A stretch of DNA of 53,240 bases from G020348185 sp964525045 (GTDB lineage Bacteria; Nitrospirota; Nitrospiria; Nitrospirales; UBA8639), in NCBI GenBank assembly GCA_964525045.1, contig CAZGFD010000026.1, forward strand, positions 1 through 53,240. Direction: 5' to 3'. A model generated the notes under the pieces. That model saw only the letters and a program-made list of their open reading frames with translations. It was not told the DNA's origin and ran no database searches. Positions 17,549 to 24,767 of the stretch are shown piece by piece (within the stretch, counting starts at the first letter, position 1; each line of letters starts with the position of its first letter). A program made the position numbers and the translations under genes.

Positions 17549-17562
17549 GGCTTCCTTCTTGC
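17549..17562 (+). promoter_or_regulatory. Sigma-54-type promoter of the 17728 cupredoxin gene
   Basis: CGGCTTCCTTCTTGCAT has GG at 17549-17550 and GC at 17561-17562, ten bases apart. The -12 half TTGCA is perfect and the -24 half (CGGCTT) is weaker. The start would fall near 17573, where a 12-base direct repeat AATTAGGACGAA (17571-17582 and 17584-17595) begins. Confidence 0.55.
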
Positions 17563-17727
17563 ATCTTTTTAATTAGGACGAATAATTAGGACGAAAAAAC
17601 ATAAAAACGCCCAGGAGAGAGAGAAGTTTGAGGGGGACGCCGATAAAAGGGGGACTAGCGTAGTTCCCTATATTTTTCGTAGGATATCTCAATCATCAGT
17701 TTTTCTCTTTTTACAAAGGACATTTTC

Positions 17728-18654
17728 ATGAAACGAGTCATAGTATTCCTGATCCTGGCATTTCTTCCAACCGGACCTCTTCCGGCCATCTCATATGACG
17801 AAGGACCCGTCGTCAACGGAGGGACTATCACCGGGAAGGTGCTTCTCGAAGGAAAAGAACCACCTTCATTGGCCTATAGTCTGGTGACCAATCCCGACGC
17901 GGAGTTTTGCGGTCGGATCTCAACCGGCACGGGCTGGCGAGTCGTAGATGAATTCCAGGTTGCGTCTGACGGAGGCCTCCAAAATACTATTGTTTTTCTG
18001 GACGGGATTTCTCGAGGAAAACCCTTTCCCGTATCCAATCCCGCGAAGGTGACTGTTGAAGATTGCGTGTTTGATCCTTGGGTCCTGGTGGTGAAAGACC
18101 AACAACCTATCCATGTCGTGAATATGGATCCGATCATTCATGACGTCCAAATTTATGAAACGGCTCCATTCGGAAACAAAGTGATGCTCCATCGACCCCT
18201 TCGGCTCAATCCGCATCATCCCAAAGACCTTTTGGGGGACCATAAACATAATCCGGGGGAGACCATGATTGACACGGTGAAGTTCTCACAAGGTCGTCGG
18301 GTTTTTTACTTGGAATGCGGGTTTCATACTTACATGCAATCTTGGGGTCTGTCCGTTGATAACCCCTATTATGCCATTACGGATGGGGAGGGGAATTTTA
18401 CCATTCCCGATGTACCGGAAGGTGTGTATTCCCTCGTCGCCTGGCATCCAGGGATGGGGGGGTTTTTGGACATGAAAGTGGTGGTACTGGCTAATGAGAC
18501 TCTCAAAACGAAATTTACTTTTGAGAATCCTAGGGACAAAAGAATGGCTCACAACACCATGGATCCTAATTATCGGTTTGGTGTCAAGGCCCTGGAACGT
18601 GAAGGCAGGAAGATCGATATTCAGGTGACGCATGAAACGCAAGAGCATGAGTGA
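17728..18654 (+). CDS. Cupredoxin / carboxypeptidase-regulatory-like periplasmic protein (paralog 2)
   Basis: A 308-residue exported protein with signal peptide (VIVFLILAFLPTGPLPAIS). As in paralog 1 at 8863, a cupredoxin-like region carries His in NMDPIIHDVQIYE and Cys-His-Met in ECGFHTYMQSW, followed by a carboxypeptidase-regulatory-like sandwich (NPYYAITDGEGNFTIPDVPEGVYSLVAWHPG). Copper binding is inferred from these ligands. It is transcribed away from the receiver/activator operon, behind a sigma-54-type promoter and a palindrome shared by both directions. Co-regulation with the multicopper oxidase suggests it delivers electrons or copper to, or accepts them from, that enzyme. The order of events is unknown. 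Confidence 0.85.
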   Translation: MKRVIVFLILAFLPTGPLPAISYDEGPVVNGGTITGKVLLEGKEPPSLAYSLVTNPDAEFCGRISTGTGWRVVDEFQVASDGGLQNTIVFLDGISRGKPFPVSNPAKVTVEDCVFDPWVLVVKDQQPIHVVNMDPIIHDVQIYETAPFGNKVMLHRPLRLNPHHPKDLLGDHKHNPGETMIDTVKFSQGRRVFYLECGFHTYMQSWGLSVDNPYYAITDGEGNFTIPDVPEGVYSLVAWHPGMGGFLDMKVVVLANETLKTKFTFENPRDKRMAHNTMDPNYRFGVKALEREGRKIDIQVTHETQEHE

Positions 18655-18704
18655 TTGATGGCCACCGAAAAATAACAGTTTGCTCTGAGGTTTGGAGCAC
18701 ATGA

Positions 18705-18730
18705 AACGGCCGTCCTTAGGGACGGCCGTT
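18705..18730 (+). terminator. Hairpin downstream of the 17728 gene
   Basis: A perfect 11-bp stem, AACGGCCGTCC paired with GGACGGCCGTT, with loop TTAG, 50 bases after the stop codon. It lacks a clear U-run, so it may be a weak terminator or an mRNA 3'-end stabiliser. Confidence 0.55.
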
Positions 18731-19523
18731 GTATGTTCGGAGGAAAAAAGAATAGGTTTTTTCAGTATGAAGAAGAAAGGTCACCGCCACTTTGGATTGG
18801 CCACCAGGTCTTAGAATAAGCCGGGAGATTTCCACGCCGGTGACATCTTTCTCCCTATCCGCTCTGAGCCAACCCTCTCCCTTGCCCGCCACATATTTCA
18901 AGCCACCCACTGCGTTCGATCCTGGAAAGTTTCCTGTGTATCAATGGAAGCCGCTGACTAGCGTAATTGACATAACGCAGCCTCTTCGGTACTTTTTTTA
19001 AAGTCAAAAAAACCTTTAAATTTCTTATTATTAATTACTGAGGCCGGACCTGCCTCTCATGCATGTAGCTCGCGAAAATCACCACGGCTATAAAATCTTT
19101 CCTGTGTTCGGTCATTCCCAGGTGGAGTGTGCGCCAGCTTTGTAGACTCGAAGACCAGGGGCATCCAAAACCATAAGACGGGGTTGGCCATTTGATGGTG
19201 GAAAGGTCGGGATTGGCCCGTATGGCCGAAAAATTGTGCTATAATTCGGAATCTGCTATTTGAGAATCATGAAACTCCGCTCGCAGGCTGAGATGGAAAA
19301 CGCTCTTGACCATTACCATACAGAGAAACGCCGTGTGGGAGTCTATTCCAGGGGAATCAGTCCTTAGAAGAGCCTGAGGGTTTTGCGAGGAGATCATGGC
19401 GGCTTCGACTATCCTAAAGATCCTTCCACCCCAAACAGGGTGGGTCTCTTACTAGAAGGACGCGAATGAGGGGAGAAATATCCTTGAGAGATAATAATGG
19501 GCAATGCTGTTTAGTCACGGATC
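18731..19523 (+). other. Long non-coding stretch and probable 5' leader of the 19524 gene
   Basis: No convincing gene lies in these ~790 bases; the short open frames lack family features. TATAAT at 19240-19245 is a perfect -10 box without a recognisable -35. If used, it gives a leader of about 270 bases before 19524. Short complementary stretches occur in it, but I recognise no known riboswitch class. Confidence 0.35.
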
Positions 19524-22500
19524 ATGGATGATCCGGAATTGAATAAAAGAAGTGTAGAAAACCCACTTCGAATACAGATTATTTTTACGCTGGTCTGTTG
19601 TCTAAGCTGGCTGGGTTGGCCCCCGATGGCGGAATCGCAGGACCTGTCCGCTCCCCGGGTTGGAACTTCTTTTTTAAAAACCCCCTTCAGCTTTGAACCC
19701 AATGTAGGTCAAGCCGATGGCCAGGTCCGCTACCTGTCACGTGGTCCCGGGTATGGGGTGTTTTTGACGCCGACCGAAACCATTTTAGTGCTCCAACGTG
19801 CTGGCTCCCCTTCTCAACCAAGGTCGGTTCCTGTCTCTTCTACCCCTCCCCACGGTCCAATAGATGAAGCAACACTTCGCCTCCGTTTCATAGGGATGGA
19901 AGTCAATCCCTCCCCACCCATCGGGCTTGATCAGCTCCCGGGCCAGAGTCATTACTTCCTGGGCAAGGACCCTGCAGGGTGGCATACTCAAGTCCCCCAT
20001 TATGCCCGGGTGGTCTACAAAGGGCTCTACCCTGGCATCGACTTGATCCATTATGGACGGGACGGGAAGTTAGAATACGACTTAGTGGTCGCTCCCGGCG
20101 CCAATCCGCAGGAGATTCTCCTTGAAATTCAAGGAGCCGAAAGTCTCACGTTGCTGCCTGATGGCGCTCTCCGTATCGAGACATCGGTGGGGGCGTTGCG
20201 GCAACACCAGCCTGTTATCTATCAAGAATCGGATGGCGTCAAGGCCATGATTGCCGGCGGCTATCGCCTGAAGGAAGGAAATCGGGTCAGTTTTGAGGTT
20301 GCCGCCTATGATCCCATGCGGCCCTTGTATATTGATCCAGTCTTAAGCTATTCCAGCTACTTTGAATCCGATGGAGTATACAGTCTGGCTCTCGACGAAA
20401 ACGAAAATCTGTATCTCACCGGAGCAGCCCTGCCTTCCTTACCCACCGTCAATGCCGAACAGGAGAGCTCCGCAGGGTTTCTGGATGCCTTTGTCTCCAA
20501 ATTCGATCCCACTGGGACAACCTTGCTGTATTCGACCTTCCTTGGAGGGAGCTTGGACGATCAGGGACGGGATATAGCCGTTGACGAGAATGGGAACGCC
20601 TACGTTGTGGGCATTACCTCCTCATCCGATTTTCCGACGGAGAAACCCATCCAATCACAGAACGCAGGTTCCTATGATGTATTTTTGGCGAAGCTGGTAC
20701 CTTCCGGCAATTCCTTGGATTACTCCACCTACCTTGGGGGCGTGGGGGAAGACGGCTTACTGGGCGGTTTGGCACTGGCGATCGATGCGCCAAGAAGAAG
20801 TGGTAGCGGGGATCCTTTAGTCGTAAGTGTTTATCTGAGCGGCTCGACGAATTCCCCTGATTTTCCGACCGTCACGGCTTTCCAGCCCAACTACGGCGGG
20901 GGGGTGGATGCGTTTGTGGCCAAAGTGGGAAACACTGGATCGGAGCTTTTGTTTTCCACGTTCCTGGGGGGCACCAATAGTGATTTTGGAGGAGATGTGG
21001 CCGTCGATCGAGCGGCCCCTAATGAGGAGGGCCACGCCTATGTGGTAGGGACGACCTTTTCTGAGGATTTTCCGGTCGTGACCCCGATGCAACCCCAAAT
21101 TGGTGGAGACAGTGACATTTTTCTGACTAAATTTCAGCCAGATGGGTCGGGCTTGATATACTCTACCTATCTGGGCGGAAATGATGCGGAGGAAGGGCGT
21201 GGCGTGACGGTGAACCAGCTCGACCGGCCGTACGTCACTGGCCATTCCGAATCGGACAATTTCCCGTTGGAAAGAGCCGCGCAGGATGAGTTGGCCGGGG
21301 GCTTGGATGTCGTTGTTAGTCGATTCACTACTGACGGAACGTCCCTGAGGTCCTCGACCTATATCGGGGGTAAAGGTGACGATTTGGGCTTGGGAATTGT
21401 ACTCGACTCCAACAGCCGGCCGTGGATTACGGGCTCTACAGACAGCGAGGATTTCCCGGTCACGGAGACCGCCCCCCAAAAAACCCCTGGGATGGGAAAC
21501 TTTGATGCGTTTGCCCTCAGACTATCTTTCGGCGGCAGTGAATTGGAGTATGCTTCCTACCTGGGTGGAGATGGCGACGATGAAGGACTTGCGATAGCCG
21601 CAACTAGGTCGAATGACCTCTCCAATATCTATATCGGAGGGAGGACGACCTCCTCCGATTTTCCCCGAACCGCTCCCCCCCAAGCCCAACCGTCAGGCGG
21701 GTTTGTGGCAAAACTAACCGATGCCGAACTCCCTCAGGCAGATATGATCATCACTATGGAAGATGCCCCCGAGCCCGTTGAACAGGGAGCGCTCTTGACC
21801 TACACCATTACGGTCGCAAACCAGGGACCGAATACGGCCACCGGGGTCATTGTGACAGATAAACTGCCCCCTCGTTTCAGTCTGACGGGGGTGTCGGCCA
21901 GTCAGGGCACCTGCCAAGGTGAGCCTTTAGTATGTCAAGTAGGGTCGGTTAACGGTGGTGGCCAGGCGACCATTTCCATTTCCGGCACCCCGCTGGCCTC
22001 GCAGATATCGTTGACCAATAGCGCGAGTGTCTTAAGCGCTCTCCCTGACCCCGATGTGTCAAATAACAGTGTGAAAGTGCTCACGGAAGTGATCGCCCCA
22101 CCCGGCGGCCCCATGGCGGACTTATCTCTCGTCAAAAATGATGATCCCAATCCGGCGACCATCGGGGTCCCGTTCACGTATACCCTGGAGGTCACCAACA
22201 ACGGGCCGGACACTGCCACGAATATTATTCTAACGGACACGTTGCCCCGGGGGTTCTCTCTAGGTCAGGTCACGTTGACCCAGGGCATTTGTACGGGAAG
22301 CCGTGAGCTGATCTGTCAGTTAGGGAGTCTGGAGGCCGAATCCACCGCCACCGTCACCCTTCCGGTCATCTCGACTACTTTGGGGGACTTCACCAATGTG
22401 GCAATGGTGACCAGTAGTACCACCGATCCGCAAATAGGAAATAATACCGATAATGAAGACACCACGGTCACGGTGCCGGTTGGCACCGAGGTAGCTGATT

Positions 22501-23387
22501 TATTCGTAACACTCAGCCAATCAGAGCGTCGACTTAATCCTGATATTTCTACTGGTAGGGCAACCGCCACCTGGACAATGAGGGTCGGCAATGATGGACC
22601 GGATCTAGGTATTGATGTCAATGGGGATAGCCGCATAAATGTTCAGGAAATAGATGGGATTCCACCAACGACTCCCGACAATCTGGAAATCCTCCAACTC
22701 GTGAAAACGACCCAGGAAGGTACCTCCGAGTGTACCTCATGTAAATGTTCTGCCTGTATGGGCCTCGACTGCACTAAAAAGTTCAATTTTATGTTGCCGG
22801 ACCTTCAAGAGAATGAGTTGGTGATAGGCTGTGAATTCGGAAACCTTTTTCCGGATGAGGTCGTTACCCTGGAATTTTCTGTGGAACTCACGCAAGGAAT
22901 CCACACCAACACGGCGTCTGCCTCGACGCTAACTTTTGATCCCGATTTAAGCAACAATCAGGCGACGACTTTGACAACAGTGGCGGTGACGCCGGGGGGA
23001 CCTCCAAGGGGAGGTGAAGGAGACGACAGCGGGTGTTTCATAGCTACAGCCGCCTATGGCTCCCCCCTCGCCAGGGAAGTAGAACTGTTACGCCAGTTTC
23101 GTGATCAATATTTGCTTCCGTCAACCCTCGGCCACCTTCTGGTCGAGGCCTACTATTTTTTCAGTCCTCCCGTGGCGGCGTATATCAGCCAGCAACCGGT
23201 ACTCAAAGCTGTCATCCGGGTTGCACTTTGGCCATTAGTCTGGTGGACCAACCTCACCCTCCATTCCCCTTACTTGGGGCTCACCGTGGTTCTTGGGGGG
23301 CTGCTCCTTATGTTCAGTCTTTTCTATTGGACCATTCGAGCCAGGAACCAGGACAACAGGTATTCCTTGTGGAAAAGTCGCCGATAA
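19524..23387 (+). CDS. Secreted SBBP-repeat / DUF11 protein with CFI-box C-terminal signal
   Basis: A 1287-residue exported protein. After a signal segment (IIFTLVCCLSWLGWPPMAESQ) comes the SBBP-associated N-terminal domain (FSFEPNVGQADGQVRYLSRGPGYGVFLTP). Six SBBP beta-propeller repeats follow, spaced about 60 residues: YSTFLGG, YSTYLGG, FSTFLGG, YSTYLGG, SSTYIGG and ASYLGG, each followed by a xFP turn. Two clear DUF11 domains (VANQGPNTATGVIVTDKLP and VTNNGPDTATNIILTDTLP) and one divergent one come next, with a cysteine-rich insert CTSCKCSACMGLDC. The end is a CFI-box-CTERM: GCFIATAAYGS, LRQFRDQYL, then a hydrophobic helix (LGLTVVLGGLLLMFSLFYW) and a basic tail. It is probably anchored or processed at the cell surface. 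No clear Shine-Dalgarno precedes the ATG. Confidence 0.88.
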   Translation: MDDPELNKRSVENPLRIQIIFTLVCCLSWLGWPPMAESQDLSAPRVGTSFLKTPFSFEPNVGQADGQVRYLSRGPGYGVFLTPTETILVLQRAGSPSQPRSVPVSSTPPHGPIDEATLRLRFIGMEVNPSPPIGLDQLPGQSHYFLGKDPAGWHTQVPHYARVVYKGLYPGIDLIHYGRDGKLEYDLVVAPGANPQEILLEIQGAESLTLLPDGALRIETSVGALRQHQPVIYQESDGVKAMIAGGYRLKEGNRVSFEVAAYDPMRPLYIDPVLSYSSYFESDGVYSLALDENENLYLTGAALPSLPTVNAEQESSAGFLDAFVSKFDPTGTTLLYSTFLGGSLDDQGRDIAVDENGNAYVVGITSSSDFPTEKPIQSQNAGSYDVFLAKLVPSGNSLDYSTYLGGVGEDGLLGGLALAIDAPRRSGSGDPLVVSVYLSGSTNSPDFPTVTAFQPNYGGGVDAFVAKVGNTGSELLFSTFLGGTNSDFGGDVAVDRAAPNEEGHAYVVGTTFSEDFPVVTPMQPQIGGDSDIFLTKFQPDGSGLIYSTYLGGNDAEEGRGVTVNQLDRPYVTGHSESDNFPLERAAQDELAGGLDVVVSRFTTDGTSLRSSTYIGGKGDDLGLGIVLDSNSRPWITGSTDSEDFPVTETAPQKTPGMGNFDAFALRLSFGGSELEYASYLGGDGDDEGLAIAATRSNDLSNIYIGGRTTSSDFPRTAPPQAQPSGGFVAKLTDAELPQADMIITMEDAPEPVEQGALLTYTITVANQGPNTATGVIVTDKLPPRFSLTGVSASQGTCQGEPLVCQVGSVNGGGQATISISGTPLASQISLTNSASVLSALPDPDVSNNSVKVLTEVIAPPGGPMADLSLVKNDDPNPATIGVPFTYTLEVTNNGPDTATNIILTDTLPRGFSLGQVTLTQGICTGSRELICQLGSLEAESTATVTLPVISTTLGDFTNVAMVTSSTTDPQIGNNTDNEDTTVTVPVGTEVADLFVTLSQSERRLNPDISTGRATATWTMRVGNDGPDLGIDVNGDSRINVQEIDGIPPTTPDNLEILQLVKTTQEGTSECTSCKCSACMGLDCTKKFNFMLPDLQENELVIGCEFGNLFPDEVVTLEFSVELTQGIHTNTASASTLTFDPDLSNNQATTLTTVAVTPGGPPRGGEGDDSGCFIATAAYGSPLAREVELLRQFRDQYLLPSTLGHLLVEAYYFFSPPVAAYISQQPVLKAVIRVALWPLVWWTNLTLHSPYLGLTVVLGGLLLMFSLFYWTIRARNQDNRYSLWKSRR

Positions 23388-23756
23388 TGCGCCGAGAAAA
23401 CCTAGGCCACTCCAAGTTTTTCATTAGTCTTATTTGCACGTTGGCTGTCATTATTGACATTCGGAGGCTTGCCATTCTTGAGAAACCGTTCCCTGTGATA
23501 GTCCTGGCGGTTTGATGTTTATCTTCGGAACCCGTACTATTGCGACGCAGGAGAAATTGATGCAAGTTCTTTTTCTCGATGACTTCTTGGATTTCGTTTT
23601 GTTGACAAAAACATAATTGCCGAATACGGGAAAAACCGTGACGGGAAGACAGAACGGATAAAAGGTTCTTGAGATTTGTGCCAATGGTGAGGAATAAAAA
23701 CAAGGAAGCATCCGTTTTAATACGTTGTTTTGAACATTCTATAGAGGAAATGAAGG
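23388..23756. other. Intergenic region, no gene seen
   Basis: These 369 bases lie between the surface protein and the beta-barrel gene. Short open frames here have no recognisable features. An AAACCG/CGGTTT pair with a long loop is present but weak. A GAGGAA purine stretch near the 3' end is the ribosome-binding site of the next gene. Confidence 0.4.
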
Positions 23757-24404
23757 ATGGGTTGGTTCAAAAAAGTTTTTCTGTATAGCATCCTTGCCAT
23801 AGGATCAGCTCTTCTCATTCCAGGAATCGGGCAGGCGGAAATCTACGTTGGGGGAATGGGGGGCTTTAGTTTTCTCAATGACTTTAGCGATGTGACTTCG
23901 AAGGGAGCATTTCCGGATATGCCCTTGCCGGATGCTGACCTAGGAAATTCCGCAATGGGAGGCGGCAAGGTGGGGTTTTACCTGCCTGGATACGATTGGT
24001 TCGGATTTGAGACAGAAGCCTATTTCACCGACCCTGAATTTTCTCCCTGGGTCCGCCAAGGGGTTGATGCGAATTTACAGGTCATTACGTGGGCATTTAA
24101 TGCCTTGCTCCGATATCCAGGAGAACGATTTCAACCCTACTTGGGAGCAGGGGCCGGCGTGTTTTTTGTGGAAATCGATACCGACCTCGCAGGGCAAGAC
24201 CTTTCCCAAAACTGGGTCCCTGGCTTTAATCTTTTCGGGGGTGTTCGAGGATTTGTGACCGAATCCCTCGCTCTGTTTGTTGAATACAAATATAATCAAG
24301 CTACATTTGATCTGCGAACAACTGTTTTCGGTCTGCCGTTTGGATTTGAAGGGACGTATACGACAAATATTATTGCCGCAGGCATTTCGTATCATTTCAG
24401 GTAA
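23757..24404 (+). CDS. Outer-membrane beta-barrel protein
   Basis: A 215-residue protein with signal peptide (VFLYSILAIGSALLIPGIGQA). Alternating hydrophobic and polar strands with glycine-rich turns follow (IYVGGMGGFSFLNDFSD, PYLGAGAGVFFVEID, FNLFGGVRGFVTESLALFVEYKYN). The C-terminus, IIAAGISYHFR, is close to the aromatic-terminated beta-signal recognised by BamA. The pattern matches OmpA/OmpW-like small porin-fold proteins (OMP_b-brl family). It follows the secreted SBBP protein on the same strand, but a 370-base gap makes co-transcription uncertain. Function is unknown. Confidence 0.8.
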   Translation: MGWFKKVFLYSILAIGSALLIPGIGQAEIYVGGMGGFSFLNDFSDVTSKGAFPDMPLPDADLGNSAMGGGKVGFYLPGYDWFGFETEAYFTDPEFSPWVRQGVDANLQVITWAFNALLRYPGERFQPYLGAGAGVFFVEIDTDLAGQDLSQNWVPGFNLFGGVRGFVTESLALFVEYKYNQATFDLRTTVFGLPFGFEGTYTTNIIAAGISYHFR

Positions 24405-24767
24405 CACTTGGTTTCATTCCTCATCCTCTCATCCAAATATCCCTGATCGATCTCCCTGCCTGACCAAAAGCCCTCCGACCCCTTTTTAAATTTACGCGAA
24501 GAGGTTGTTTGAAGTGACCCGCCAGGGGAGCGGGGTGACGGGATACTCTCGAATTTTTACAGGCCGATCCAGAACATTTTATCAATACAAACCTGCGAGA
24601 GTTGCCGAAGGGCGAGGTTATCCATGGTTTGCTTTGGCGGGAATTATGGATGGATAGCATGATTGGCGCGGCCGATTGGAGTCAACACGTCATGGTCGGG
24701 AAGAGGACCAGGATTGTCAGGAATATTCAAGGATTGTCATGCTGAAGCTGTAATGGAGAGGATGGGC
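24405..24767. other. Intergenic region with a possible gene remnant
   Basis: No complete gene is visible. On the plus strand, about 24541-24741, a startless frame opens after TGA and reads protein-like text (ADPEHFINTNLRELPKGE, then VIHGLLWRELWMDSMIG) to a TGA. It may be the tail of a decayed gene or chance. A 10-base direct repeat AGGATTGTCA occurs twice near 24711-24740. Confidence 0.25.

Noticed and set aside
18716..18910. 64-codon minus-strand frame downstream of the second cupredoxin gene
   Set aside because: It begins and ends in non-coding sequence, overlaps the hairpin at 18705-18730 and has no recognisable features.
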